Shown here: piece after piece, positions 1-8,692 of the stretch
Numbering within the stretch: position 1 is the first letter of the stretch
How the letters are laid out: each line of letters begins with the position of its first letter
Assembly (NCBI RefSeq): GCF_006543045.1
Contig: NZ_RBZW01000020.1
Coordinates: forward strand, 1-40,089
Direction of reading: 5' to 3'
Length of the DNA: 40,089 bases
Origin: Salinadaptatus halalkaliphilus
GTDB lineage: Archaea; Halobacteriota; Halobacteria; Halobacteriales; Natrialbaceae
Notes under the pieces: model-generated
Database searches by the model: none
What the model saw: the letters and a program-made list of their open reading frames with translations, nothing else
What the model was told of the DNA's origin: nothing
Program-made: the position numbers and the translations under genes

Positions 1-127
1 TCCAGCAAACCCAGTCTCTTAGCCAATAGCTTCCCAATTAGGTACAGTCTCCGCTGAGATGCTACTTCACTCCGCCACTAAACTAGAACAGATGCGTTCG
101 CTCCAGTTTCGCCGCGCTTTGCGACCA

Positions 128-133
128 TTTATA
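128..133 (+). promoter_or_regulatory. TATA box of mcm
   Basis: TTTATA lies about 24 bases before the ATG at 154. That is the spacing expected if transcription starts at or next to the start codon, so the mcm mRNA is probably leaderless. Bases 1-127 show no gene I can support. Confidence 0.6.
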
Positions 134-153
134 CCCTGTGACGGCCCTACGTC

Positions 154-2805
154 ATGGCAATGGCGCAAGCGGACAATGCTGAACTCGTCGACGCGTTCGA
201 GCAGTTCTTCCGTGATTACTACGACAACGAGATCAAACAGCTTGCGCAGCGATATCCGAACGAACAGCGGTCGCTGCGGGTCGACTGGCAGGACCTCTAT
301 CGATTCGATCCCGACCTCGCGGACGACTTCCTGAACCAGCCCGAACAGCTCCAGCGCTACGCCGAGGAGGCGCTGCGACTGTACGATCTGCCGATCGATG
401 TCAGCCTCGGCCAGGCCCACGTCCGCCTGCGAAACCTCCCCGAAACCGAAACGCCGGAAATTCGGGAGATTCGCGCGCGCGACATGAACTCGCTCGTCCA
501 GGTACACGGCATCGTCCGGAAGGCCACCGACGTGCGACCGAAAATCGAGGAAGCCGCCTTCGAGTGCCAACTCTGTGGGACCCTCACGCGAGTCCCCCAA
601 TCCAGCGGCGACTTCCAGGAACCCCACGAGTGCCAGGGGTGTGAGCGCCAGGGCCCCTTCCGGGTAAACTTCGACCAATCCGAGTTCGTCGACTCGCAGA
701 AGCTTCGCATTCAGGAAAGCCCCGAAGGTCTGCGCGGCGGAGAGACCCCCCAGGCACTCGACATCCACGTCGAAGACGACATCACCGGCGAGGTTACCCC
801 TGGGGACCACGTCTCCGCGACCGGCGTCCTCCGCCTCGAGCAACAGGGCGACGGCCAGGACAAATCCCCCGTCTTCGACTTCTACATGGAGGGAATGTCC
901 GTCGACATCGACGAAGAGCAGTTCGAGGACATGGACATCACCGAAGAGGACAAAAAACGCATCTACGAGATCTCGAACCAGGACGACGTCTACGAGCGAA
1001 TGGTCGCCTCCATCGCGCCCTCGATCTACGGCTACGAAGAGGAGAAACTCGCGATGATTCTGCAACTGTTTTCCGGCGTCACGAAGCAGTTGCCGGACGG
1101 CTCGCGCATTCGGGGGGACCTGCACATGCTCCTTATAGGGGATCCTGGTACTGGCAAGTCCCAAATGTTAGGATATATACAAAATATTGCACCTCGCTCT
1201 GTGTATACCTCTGGTAAAGGTAGCAGTTCGGCCGGACTTACCGCGGCAGCTGTGAGGGACGACTTCGGGGACGGACAACAGTGGACGCTCGAGGCCGGTG
1301 CGCTCGTGCTCGCCGATCAGGGGATCGCTGCAGTCGACGAGCTCGACAAGATGCGGTGTGTCACTGGTGAAACAGTAGTTCAAACACAGAATGGGAACAG
1401 ACAGATATGGGACATAGCTCGTGACGCAGTGGCGGATGGTTCGGTCGAAGAACTCGAGAACGGCCGAACGATCCGAGATGTCGATCTTTCCGTCCGGACG
1501 ATGACCAACGCCGGAACGATCGTCACACGACCAGTCACTGCCGTTCACCAGTACGAAGCCCCCTCGGAACTTGTTGAAATCACCACCGAGGACGGGCAGA
1601 AACTCCGGTCGACATCGGACCACCCGTTCTTCGTCTCGCAGAACGGATCGATCGCCGAACGGAGCGCGGGCGATCTCGAGGTCGGCGACCGAACGCTGGC
1701 CCCATCTGACCGGCCCTCGGTCGCTGCAGACGGTGGTGTAGTGACCGTCGAACAGCCGTCAGACTCGAGTCGCCGAGACGTCGAACCGACCGAAATCGTC
1801 GAGGTTCGGCGGATCGACGGCGACGGCCGGGAGTACGTCTACGACCTCACCGTCGAAGGAACACACAACTTCATCGCCAATGGGATGATCGTCCACAACT
1901 CCGAGGACCGCTCTGCCATGCACGAGGCCTTAGAGCAACAGAAAATCTCCGTCTCGAAGGCCGGCATCAACGCCACCCTCAAGTCTCGGTGCTCCTTGCT
2001 TGGTGCAGCAAACCCCAAGTACGGCCGGTTCGATCACTACGAACCGATCAGCGAGCAGATCGACTTGGAGCCGGCGCTGATCTCCCGATTCGACCTGATT
2101 TTTACAGTGACGGACGAACCCGACGAGGAGAAAGACAAGAACCTCGCCGAACACATTATCACGACCAACTACGCCGGCGAGTTGACCACACAGCGCGAGG
2201 AGATGTCCTCGCTCGAGGTCAGCGCCGAAGAGATCGCAGAGATGACCGACCAGGTCGATCCCGAGATCGACGCTGAACTGCTGCGCAAGTACATCGCCTA
2301 CGCCAAGCAGAACTGCCACCCGCGCATGACCGAAGAAGCGCGCGAGGCGATTCGGGACTTCTACGTCGATCTGCGTTCGAAAGGGACCGACGAGGACGCC
2401 GCCGTTCCCGTCACCGCCCGGAAACTCGAGGCGCTGGTACGACTCTCGGAGGCCAGTGCCCGCGTGCGACTGTCGGATACGGTCGATCGATCCGACGCCG
2501 AGCAGGTTATCGAGATCGTCCGCTCCTGTCTGCAAGACATCGGTGTCGATCCCGAAACCGGCGAGTTCGACGCGGATATCGTCGAAGCGGGAACCTCGAA
2601 ATCCCAGCGCGATCGGATCAAGAACATCAAGGGCCTCATCGCCGACATCGAGGAAGAGTACGACGACGGCGCACCGGTCGACATCGTCCTCGATCGGGCC
2701 GAAGAGATCGGCATGGACCACTCGAAGGCCGAACACGAGATCGAGAAGTTGAAACAGAAAGGCGAGGTCTACGAGCCGAGTACGGATAGCCTGCGAACGA
2801 CGTAG
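154..2805 (+). CDS. mcm: Replicative DNA helicase MCM, interrupted by a mini-intein
   Basis: MCM is the hexameric AAA+ helicase that unwinds DNA at archaeal replication forks. The 883-residue precursor would give a 702-residue helicase after removal of a 181-residue intein (residues 402-582). Visible parts are the N-terminal domain with a zinc ribbon (C138, C141, C160, C163), Walker A GDPGTGKS at 329-336 with K335, and Walker B DELDKM from D395. After the intein come the conserved SEDRSAMHEALEQQ segment, the arginine-finger region LISRFDLIF, and a C-terminal winged-helix tail. The start at 154 fits the TATA box; a second ATG at 160 is also possible. Codons around Walker A (about 1129-1230) are unusually AT-rich. 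The gene converges on tfb across a 75-base gap. Confidence 0.97.
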   Translation: MAMAQADNAELVDAFEQFFRDYYDNEIKQLAQRYPNEQRSLRVDWQDLYRFDPDLADDFLNQPEQLQRYAEEALRLYDLPIDVSLGQAHVRLRNLPETETPEIREIRARDMNSLVQVHGIVRKATDVRPKIEEAAFECQLCGTLTRVPQSSGDFQEPHECQGCERQGPFRVNFDQSEFVDSQKLRIQESPEGLRGGETPQALDIHVEDDITGEVTPGDHVSATGVLRLEQQGDGQDKSPVFDFYMEGMSVDIDEEQFEDMDITEEDKKRIYEISNQDDVYERMVASIAPSIYGYEEEKLAMILQLFSGVTKQLPDGSRIRGDLHMLLIGDPGTGKSQMLGYIQNIAPRSVYTSGKGSSSAGLTAAAVRDDFGDGQQWTLEAGALVLADQGIAAVDELDKMRCVTGETVVQTQNGNRQIWDIARDAVADGSVEELENGRTIRDVDLSVRTMTNAGTIVTRPVTAVHQYEAPSELVEITTEDGQKLRSTSDHPFFVSQNGSIAERSAGDLEVGDRTLAPSDRPSVAADGGVVTVEQPSDSSRRDVEPTEIVEVRRIDGDGREYVYDLTVEGTHNFIANGMIVHNSEDRSAMHEALEQQKISVSKAGINATLKSRCSLLGAANPKYGRFDHYEPISEQIDLEPALISRFDLIFTVTDEPDEEKDKNLAEHIITTNYAGELTTQREEMSSLEVSAEEIAEMTDQVDPEIDAELLRKYIAYAKQNCHPRMTEEAREAIRDFYVDLRSKGTDEDAAVPVTARKLEALVRLSEASARVRLSDTVDRSDAEQVIEIVRSCLQDIGVDPETGEFDADIVEAGTSKSQRDRIKNIKGLIADIEEEYDDGAPVDIVLDRAEEIGMDHSKAEHEIEKLKQKGEVYEPSTDSLRTT
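1357..1899 (+). other. Mini-intein inside MCM (181 aa, no homing endonuclease)
   Basis: The reading frame is continuous but leaves MCM homology directly after DELDKMR (Walker B) and returns with SEDRSAMHE. The insert starts with Cys402 in CVTGETVVQTQNG (block A). It has a block B-like STSDHPFF with the TxxH pattern, and it ends with a block F/G segment closing in GMIVHN. The next residue is Ser583, a usable +1 nucleophile. These are the residues needed for protein splicing, so it is probably active. At 181 residues it has no room for a LAGLIDADG endonuclease, so it should be immobile unless another endonuclease acts for it. Splicing restores Walker B, so the helicase should depend on it. Confidence 0.93.
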
Positions 2806-2880
2806 CGATCGCGGACCTCCGAACGGGATCGTCGCGGTCGCTTCGATCGTTTCGAGTCGCCGTTTCGTCGTCCCGTCGTG

Positions 2881-3783
2881 TTATGAACGCTCCCTGAGAT
2901 CGGTGACCGTCGACCGGATGGTCACCGGCGCGACGCCAGCGACGTCGGCGACGGTCGCCTGCGTAAGTGTCGCCCACTCTTCGCGTTCGCTTGCCGCCTG
3001 ATAGAGACAGGCCGCGGCGACGCCGCTGGGATTGCGGCCGCCGACGATACCATCCTCGAGTAGTCGAGTTGCGTGTTCGCGGGCGCGGCGTTCGACGGCG
3101 GCACAGACCTCGAGTTTCGAGGCGTAGCGGGGGAGATACTGGGTCGGATCGATCGGTCCCGTTGGGAGGCCGAGTTCACGGTTCAACGCGTCGTAGGCGG
3201 CTCGCAGTTCGGGCTCGTCTGCACGTGCGACGGCAGTTATTTCGTCGACGGTACGTGCGATCGAGTGGGTCCGACAGGTTGCATAGACGACGGCAGCCGC
3301 AAACCCCTCGAGCGACCGTCCTTGCAACAAATTTTCGGCCTGTGCGGAGTCGAACAGCGAACAGGCCTGCTCTCGAATCGAGTCCGGAAGGGAGAACAAC
3401 GCGGTAATTCGTCTGATTTCGGCGAAGCCATAGACCTGGTTCCGTTCGGCCTTCGAGGAGATTCGTGCCCGGTTGTGTTCACGCCGGAGCCGTGCGATCT
3501 GTCGGCGCTTTCTGCCGGTCAGGCGAGTGTCGTAACTCGAGTCGGTACCGGTTCCGTACCCGATTTCGGTCGAAAGGCCGCGATCGTGTCTCGAGCGGGT
3601 CAGTGGGGCACCGGTTCGTCGCCGATCCGTTTCCTCGCCATCGAACGAGCGCCACTCGGGCCCGCGGTCAAGCGCGCGCTCAGTGGCGACGAATCCACAG
3701 TCTTCGCAGATTGTTTCAGAACCCTGCTCCCGCAAGCGTCCATCACACTCGGGGCAGATCGCAGACGAATCCAATTCTGCCAT
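2881..3783 (-). CDS. tfb: Transcription initiation factor IIB (TFB)
   Basis: This factor bridges TBP bound at the TATA box and RNA polymerase. The 300-residue protein starts with a zinc ribbon (C10, C13, C26, C29). A B-reader-like segment follows (EWRSFDGEETDRRRTG and the arginine-rich stretch after it), then two cyclin-like repeats at about 100-190 and 200-290. The last repeat ends in a helix-turn-helix (VADVAGVAPVTIRSTVTDL) that would read the BRE. Haloarchaea usually encode several TFBs; this one is slightly short and basic in the cyclin core (RKRRQIARLRREHNRAR). Which promoters it serves cannot be read from sequence. Confidence 0.95.
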   Translation of the reverse strand: MAELDSSAICPECDGRLREQGSETICEDCGFVATERALDRGPEWRSFDGEETDRRRTGAPLTRSRHDRGLSTEIGYGTGTDSSYDTRLTGRKRRQIARLRREHNRARISSKAERNQVYGFAEIRRITALFSLPDSIREQACSLFDSAQAENLLQGRSLEGFAAAVVYATCRTHSIARTVDEITAVARADEPELRAAYDALNRELGLPTGPIDPTQYLPRYASKLEVCAAVERRAREHATRLLEDGIVGGRNPSGVAAACLYQAASEREEWATLTQATVADVAGVAPVTIRSTVTDLRERS

Positions 3784-3814
3784 CGGTAATTATCACCCAA
3801 AACAGTGTATCCCC

Positions 3815-3836
3815 CCAATTGTATTTAAACTATTGG
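3815..3836 (-). promoter_or_regulatory. tfb promoter: TATA box inside an inverted repeat
   Basis: On the minus strand TTTAAATA (3822-3829) lies about 43 bases before the tfb ATG, which predicts a leader of roughly 16-18 bases. It is bracketed by CCAAT (3815-3819) and ATTGG (3832-3836), a 5-bp inverted repeat centred on the box. Such an arrangement could hold a dimeric repressor, but that is inference. Confidence 0.5.
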
Positions 3837-3974
3837 TGATGAAATTAAGCACAAGCTGTGGTTCGAGAGCGGGACGCCAAAATCGGGCGAAACCACCACC
3901 GAAGCTGACAGTCGGCTATTCCTTTTATGTCGCTGCTCGAGGTATACCGGGTAGCAGTGACGCGTGATACCAAG

Positions 3975-4730
3975 ATGAGTCGCCAGCGCACGGAGCCCGC
4001 CAGGTGGCGATTTGGGGGCGGATCCACACCGAGTACACCCCATATCGCGTCGATGACGTGGCGTCACGGACTGTTCGCACACTGGCCGGTCGATCCGGAG
4101 GAGGTACGGCCACACGTCCCCGATCAGCTGTCTATCGAGACAAAAGACGGCTCGGCGTGGATCAGTGTATTGCCGTTCGTCCTTACGAACGTGGGTATTC
4201 GTGGCACGCCGTCGATCCTTCGGACGGCCCTCGCAGAACTCAACGTTCGAACGTACGTCCGTCATCGCGGTGATCCGGGACTGTTCTTTTTGAGTATCGA
4301 TCTGGGAAATTCGTTGCTGTCGGCGCTCGTCGGGCGGGGCACGCGCCTGCCCGTCAGGAACGCCCGTATGCGCGTCGGTGCCGACGAGAGACAGGTCGTG
4401 TTCTCGAGTACGCGCTCGGCTATCGATCCGACGTTCGATCCGGCTGCCAGGTTTTCGGCGACGTACGGGCCGGCCGGTGAGGAGTTCGCGCCCGACCCGG
4501 GCACGCTCGAGTACTGGCTCACCGAACGGCGACGATTCTACGCACCGAGTGGGAAAAACGTCCTCACTGGCGAAATCGCACACGATCCCTGGCCGCTCCA
4601 GCCGGCGACCGCGACGATCCACGAGAATACGATGTTCGAAGCTAACGGCTTACCGACGCCGACAGACGATCCAATCGTCCACTACGCCGACGAGTTGTCA
4701 ATGACGGGGTCGATACCGCGTCGTATCTAA
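3975..4730 (+). CDS. DUF2071 (YqjF-like) family protein
   Basis: The sequence MTWRHGLFAHWPVDPEEVRP followed by VPDQLSIETKDGSAWISVLPF is the N-terminal signature of the DUF2071/YqjF family, whose fold resembles acetoacetate decarboxylase. The biochemical role is not established. I start at the ATG at 3975 (251 residues), because the in-frame ATG at 3927 sits on the likely TATA element (CTTTTATG, about 3919-3926). A later start at MTW (4053) would still keep the core. No signal peptide or membrane segment is visible. The gene is divergent from tfb and converges on the next gene with a 16-base gap. Confidence 0.85.
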   Translation: MSRQRTEPARWRFGGGSTPSTPHIASMTWRHGLFAHWPVDPEEVRPHVPDQLSIETKDGSAWISVLPFVLTNVGIRGTPSILRTALAELNVRTYVRHRGDPGLFFLSIDLGNSLLSALVGRGTRLPVRNARMRVGADERQVVFSSTRSAIDPTFDPAARFSATYGPAGEEFAPDPGTLEYWLTERRRFYAPSGKNVLTGEIAHDPWPLQPATATIHENTMFEANGLPTPTDDPIVHYADELSMTGSIPRRI

Positions 4731-4746
4731 CAGATCGACCGTCGTG

Positions 4747-5745
4747 TTAGGTCGAATCGCCGGCACCGACGAGGTCAAACGGGTGGCCCTCTCCCGCCTC
4801 GAGGGCACGCTCGTAGACGACGTGAGCCGCGGCGATGTCCTGAATCGCGAGCCCAGTCGAGTCGAAGACGGTGACGCCGGTGTCGGTCGTGCGAGCGGGT
4901 TTCGAGCCGGTGACCAGTTCGCCGATCTCGGCGTCGATGTCGGCGTCGGTGAGCACGCCCTCGCCGTATGGGACGTTGATCTCACCGGAGTGGGTACACT
5001 GTTCGTGATCGTCGATGACGATGGTCGCCGTCTCGAGGAGGGCGTCTGCGAGTTCGTGTTTGCCTGCGGCGTCGGCACCGATGGCGTTGATGTGGGTGTG
5101 ACCGGCGACATCGTCCGCCCCGACGATCGGCTCCGAACTCGGCGTGACGGTCGTGAGAATATCGCAGTGGCCGGCGTCGGCAATCGAGCCGGCTCGAACG
5201 TCGAAGCGGTCGTCGTACGCATCGACGAAGCGCTGGACTCGTTCCTCGTCGAGATCCGAAACGACGATGTCTTCGATCGGGCGAATCTCGCTGATGGCCT
5301 CGAGTTGCGTGTAGGATTGGACGCCCGCGCCGACGATACCGAGACTCGAGGCGTCCTCGATCGCGAGGTAGTCGGTGGCGACGGCCGAGGCGGCGCCGGT
5401 GCGTTTCATCGTGAGCGTCGTCCCGTCCATGATCGCCAGCGGAAAGGCGGTCTCCGGATCGGAGTAGATCATCGTCCCGAGCACGGTCGGCAGGTCGTGA
5501 TCGACAGGATTGTCGGGATGGACGTTGACCCACTTCAGCCCCGCCGCATCCCACGCGCCCGTATCCAGGTACGCTGGCATCGACCGGAAGTCACCGTTGT
5601 ACTGGGGTAACTCGATGTAGGACTTCGCGGGCATCTGTGTGTCTCCGCGCTCGAACGCCCCGAAGGCCTGTTCGACCGCATCGATGACATCGCCGAGGGC
5701 GGCGTACTCGTCGACGTCGTCGCTGTCCAGAAGCAGCGTGTTCAT
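4747..5745 (-). CDS. Ornithine cyclodeaminase / alanine dehydrogenase family enzyme
   Basis: This is a 332-residue NAD(P)-dependent enzyme of the OCD/mu-crystallin family. Members include archaeal alanine dehydrogenase, ornithine cyclodeaminase and imino-acid reductases. Conserved elements are K71 in AGLKWVNVHP, the TMKRTGAASA segment with R115, the dinucleotide-binding GIVGAGVQ at 136-143, and FDSTGLAIQD near the C-terminus. The archaeal alanine dehydrogenase assignment is plausible, but substrate cannot be fixed from sequence. A TATA-like GAGTTAAGTG about 29 bases upstream supports a leaderless transcript from this ATG. It is not near the arg block, so a role in ornithine breakdown is not implied by context. 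Confidence 0.88.
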   Translation of the reverse strand: MNTLLLDSDDVDEYAALGDVIDAVEQAFGAFERGDTQMPAKSYIELPQYNGDFRSMPAYLDTGAWDAAGLKWVNVHPDNPVDHDLPTVLGTMIYSDPETAFPLAIMDGTTLTMKRTGAASAVATDYLAIEDASSLGIVGAGVQSYTQLEAISEIRPIEDIVVSDLDEERVQRFVDAYDDRFDVRAGSIADAGHCDILTTVTPSSEPIVGADDVAGHTHINAIGADAAGKHELADALLETATIVIDDHEQCTHSGEINVPYGEGVLTDADIDAEIGELVTGSKPARTTDTGVTVFDSTGLAIQDIAAAHVVYERALEAGEGHPFDLVGAGDST

Positions 5746-6062
5746 ACTGGCGAATTTTGCGGGAAGACACTTAACTCGCCTGTATCGACGGACGAAACAG
5801 TGCTCCGTCGACAGGAGCGGCTGTCGAACGACGACGAATCCCTCGGAGCAAGATCGAGCAAAGTGGAATCGATATGGGCCGACTCGAGTCGATAAACGGC
5901 GACTCGAGTGGTAGTGTGCCGTTTCCCACCGTGAGGGCCGTAGGCCCGAGCGGGCCGACGACCGATGTGACGGCCCTTCGGGCCGGAACGGAGGGAGGAG
6001 TGCTTTTAATCGAATTTTTGCCGAGGGCGCGGCTTGCCGCGCCCGGAGAGCAAAACTTCGTT
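5746..6062. other. Gene-free stretch between the OCD-family gene and the thermosome gene
   Basis: The left end holds the promoter of the OCD-family gene. The middle contains small GC-rich inverted repeats such as GGCCCTTCGGGCC and a repeated GACTCGAGT motif. The right end holds the thermosome terminator hairpin (6016-6055). I see no convincing coding sequence on either strand. Confidence 0.6.
6016..6055 (-). terminator. Two-part hairpin terminator after the thermosome gene
   Basis: Eight bases after the thermosome stop, read on the minus strand, TTTTGC is followed by a perfect 9-bp stem, GGGCGCGGC-AA-GCCGCGCCC, and then by GCAAAA. The outer TTTTGC and GCAAAA also pair. The result is an inner GC stem inside an AT-flanked outer stem, followed by further A/T-rich sequence. 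The position directly after the gene supports a transcription end or mRNA 3' stabiliser. Confidence 0.65.
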
Positions 6063-7742
6063 TTACATCATGCCGCCCATGCCACCGCCCATACCGCCGC
6101 CCATGCCGCCCATGCCGCCGCCTGGGCCGCCGGGCATCTCTTCGTCATCGTCGTCGTCGGCGACGGCGAGGTCGCCGGCTGCGATGACATCGTCGATGCG
6201 AAGCAGCATGACGGCCGCTTCAGTGGCGGATTCGATGGCCTGGGTCTTCACGCGGAGGGGCTCGTAGACGCCTTCCTCACCCATGTCGATGGTGTCGCCG
6301 GTGAAGGCGTCGAGGCCGGCGGCCTCGTTACCACCGTCGTGGTCGGCACGCAGTTCGACCAGCGAGTCGATGGGATCGAGACCGGCGTTCTCGGCGAGGG
6401 TGCGTGGGATGATCTCGAGGGCGTCGGCGAAGGCTTCGACGGCGAGCTGTTCGCGGCCGCCGACGGAGTCAGCGTAGTCACGCAGTGCGAGACTGAGCTC
6501 GACTTCGGGTGCGCCGCCGCCGGCGAGGACTTTGCCGTCCTCGATAGTGGTGCGGACGACGCCCAGCGAGTCCTCGATGGCGCGGTCGACTTCGTCGATG
6601 ACGTGTTCGGTGCCACCGCGGAGGATGAGGGTGACGGCCTGGGCGTCGTCGACATCCTCGACGAAGATGCGCTGGTCGCCGGCGATCTCTTTCTGGGCGA
6701 CGCTGCCGGCCTCGCCGAGATCGTCGGCGGTGAGATCGTCGACCGTCGAGACGGGCGTGGCGCCGGTTGCGCGGGCCAGCTGGCTCTGATCGCTGTCCTT
6801 GACGCGGCGGACGGCGATGATGCCTTCCTGTGCGAGGTAGTGTTGGGCCATGTCGTCGATGCCGCCGTCGACGAAGACGACGTCGGCGCCGGCGTCGGCG
6901 ACCGCTTCGGCCATCTCCTTGAGCTGTTGTTCTTCCTGCTCTAAGAACTGCTCTAACTGATCGGGGTCGGTAACGTTGACCTCGGCGTCGATCTCGGTTT
7001 CTTTGATCTCTAAGTCGCCGTCGACGATGGCGACCGATGCGTCCTCGGCGAAGTACGGCATGTTGTCGGAGACGCGCTCTTTGTCGACGATGACGCCTTC
7101 GACGAGCTCGGAGTTCTCGATCGAGCCGCCGACGACCTTCTCGACTTTGATGTTGTCGGTGTCGACGCCATCGTCGCCGGCGACGGTCTGGACGGCCTGG
7201 ACGACGAGGTCCGAAAGCAGGTCACGAGCGCTTTCAGCGCCTTTGCCGGTCATCGCCGTCGCGGCGATCTGGTGGAGAACCTCGTCGTCGTCGGCATCGA
7301 CGTCGACGGCGATCTCCTCGAGGACTTCTGTGGCTTCTTCGGCGGCCTGACGGTATCCCTGAGCGAGGGTGGTGGCGTGGATGTCCTGCTCCAGAAGATC
7401 CTCGGCCTGGCTCAGCAGTTCGCCGGCGACGACGACGGCACTCGTGGTCCCATCGCCAACTTCGTCTTCCTGGGTTTCGGCGACTTCGACGATCATGTCG
7501 GCGGCGGGGTGATCGATCTCCATCTCGGAAAGCAGGGTGACGCCGTCGTTGGTTACGATGACGTTACCCGAGGAGTCGACGAGCATTTTGTCCATACCCT
7601 TGGGACCGAGCGTGGTACGGACAGACTCGGCGACGGCCTTGCCGGCCTGGACGTTCATCGACTGTGCGTCTTTCCCGGATGTGCGCTGACTGTCTTCGGA
7701 GAGAACGATAAGGGGCTGGTTGCCCATCTGCTGTTGTGCCAT
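6063..7742 (-). CDS. ths: Thermosome subunit (group II chaperonin)
   Basis: This is a 559-residue subunit of the ATP-driven double-ring chaperonin that folds cytosolic proteins. The N-terminal equatorial part contains [15 protein letters not shown] and the ATP-site motif [26 protein letters not shown] and [11 protein letters not shown] appear later. The protein ends in a glycine-methionine tail of GGM repeats ([18 protein letters not shown] and on), typical of haloarchaeal and many other thermosomes. Haloarchaea carry two or three paralogues; which one this is cannot be told here. A strong TATA box (7770-7777) and a very short predicted leader fit a highly expressed, heat-responsive gene. Confidence 0.97.
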   Translation of the reverse strand: MAQQQMGNQPLIVLSEDSQRTSGKDAQSMNVQAGKAVAESVRTTLGPKGMDKMLVDSSGNVIVTNDGVTLLSEMEIDHPAADMIVEVAETQEDEVGDGTTSAVVVAGELLSQAEDLLEQDIHATTLAQGYRQAAEEATEVLEEIAVDVDADDDEVLHQIAATAMTGKGAESARDLLSDLVVQAVQTVAGDDGVDTDNIKVEKVVGGSIENSELVEGVIVDKERVSDNMPYFAEDASVAIVDGDLEIKETEIDAEVNVTDPDQLEQFLEQEEQQLKEMAEAVADAGADVVFVDGGIDDMAQHYLAQEGIIAVRRVKDSDQSQLARATGATPVSTVDDLTADDLGEAGSVAQKEIAGDQRIFVEDVDDAQAVTLILRGGTEHVIDEVDRAIEDSLGVVRTTIEDGKVLAGGGAPEVELSLALRDYADSVGGREQLAVEAFADALEIIPRTLAENAGLDPIDSLVELRADHDGGNEAAGLDAFTGDTIDMGEEGVYEPLRVKTQAIESATEAAVMLLRIDDVIAAGDLAVADDDDDEEMPGGPGGGMGGMGGGMGGGMGGMM

Positions 7743-7769
7743 AGTCAGACGAATGATTGTTTGTGATTC

Positions 7770-7777
7770 TATATAAA
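7770..7777 (-). promoter_or_regulatory. TATA box of the thermosome gene
   Basis: TTTATATA on the minus strand is centred about 31 bases before the ATG at 7742, giving a leader of about 5 bases. It is one of the best TATA matches in the window. Haloarchaeal chaperonin promoters are known to be heat-inducible; I do not see a separate heat-shock element that I could defend. Confidence 0.65.
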
Positions 7778-7970
7778 TCTTTTGCTACGCAGGCCGAGCG
7801 AATCACCAGACGTGAGCACGATACCGGTTTCGAGGCTCCACGGACGGGTTTGGGCGAACTGCATCAGGTGACGAGCACCGTACAACGCCGGAAGGTGAAC
7901 CCTCGAGGCTCGAAGCGTCGACATCTCGGGAGAGAAATCCGCGGATCAAAACAGCGGTCGCGAGTGAGCG

Positions 7971-8528
7971 TCAGGACTGCCCGCCGGGGAACCGGTGGTA
8001 CTCCAGGCCCTGATGTTTCATCTCGTTGTGTCGCTCCTCTAAGAACGAGTAGACGGCACCGTGGGGCGCACCGTCCAACAACATCTCCGCAGCGGTTCGG
8101 ACGGCGTCGACCTGCTCGGGGCCGCCGATGATGCCGAGCGTCGAGCCGTAGATGACGACGTCGGCACCCGTCAGTTCCTCCATGAGTTCCCGCGTTCGGC
8201 CGCCTTCGCCGATCAGTCGACCTTTCTTGCGTTTCATATCGTTCGTGTTACGCGCGGCAGCGTCGATGTCGACCGTATCGAACAATATCATGTCGTTCTC
8301 GAGCAGTCGAAGCGCTGCCTCGGGTGGAAAGCCACGGCCGATCGCTCGAACGATATCGGGGGCTTTGAGCCCGCGGACGGGGTCGCCGACGGTTTCGACG
8401 GCGACGGAGCCGTTCTCCGAGTCGATGTCGAGTCGGACCTCGGCTTCGGACTCGATCTCGCGCATCGTCTCGCCACCTTCGCCGATGAGAACGCCGATGC
8501 GGTCCTGCGGAATCTTCACGTGCTGCAT
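7971..8528 (-). CDS. PNO1/Dim2-like KH-domain RNA-binding protein
   Basis: The 185-residue protein has two KH domains with GEGG loops at 16-19 (IGVLIGEGGETM) and 107-110 (KGRLIGEGGRTR). This is the layout of the archaeal homologues of eukaryotic Pno1/Krr1. The eukaryotic proteins act in small ribosomal subunit maturation, where they work near the Rio and Nob1 proteins. A similar role here is inferred from the family. The frame stays open upstream, but MQHVKIPQDR is the family N-terminus, and a TATA-like GCTTAACC about 29 bases before 8528 supports that start. A RIO1 gene lies 5 kb away rather than adjacent. Confidence 0.92.
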   Translation of the reverse strand: MQHVKIPQDRIGVLIGEGGETMREIESEAEVRLDIDSENGSVAVETVGDPVRGLKAPDIVRAIGRGFPPEAALRLLENDMILFDTVDIDAAARNTNDMKRKKGRLIGEGGRTRELMEELTGADVVIYGSTLGIIGGPEQVDAVRTAAEMLLDGAPHGAVYSFLEERHNEMKHQGLEYHRFPGGQS

Positions 8529-8692
8529 GCTCCCCGGTAGTTGCTGCGTGAGGTTAAGCGCTTGGTCCGCGGGATTCGAGCATCGTTGGCAGACTCGAGC
8601 GTGGCAGCAAACCGAAAACAGACCGCTCACACGACCGGTTCACGGATCGCCGCTGTGGAAACGGTCTTTTGGTTGTGTGTGAACACAAACCC

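Noticed and set aside
67-1164. A 365-codon minus-strand frame over mcm
   Set aside because: It lies wholly antisense to conserved MCM codons and has no recognisable motifs. High-GC DNA leaves long open shadow frames.
1168-1623. A minus-strand frame over the intein
   Set aside because: It has no motifs and does not resemble an endonuclease; it is a shadow of the intein frame.
1357-1899. A homing endonuclease inside the intein
   Set aside because: The insert is only 181 residues and is fully used by splicing blocks and a short linker; no LAGLIDADG motif is visible.
5874-6944. A 356-codon plus-strand frame over the thermosome gene
   Set aside because: It is antisense to the chaperonin coding region and its C-terminal GGM tail.
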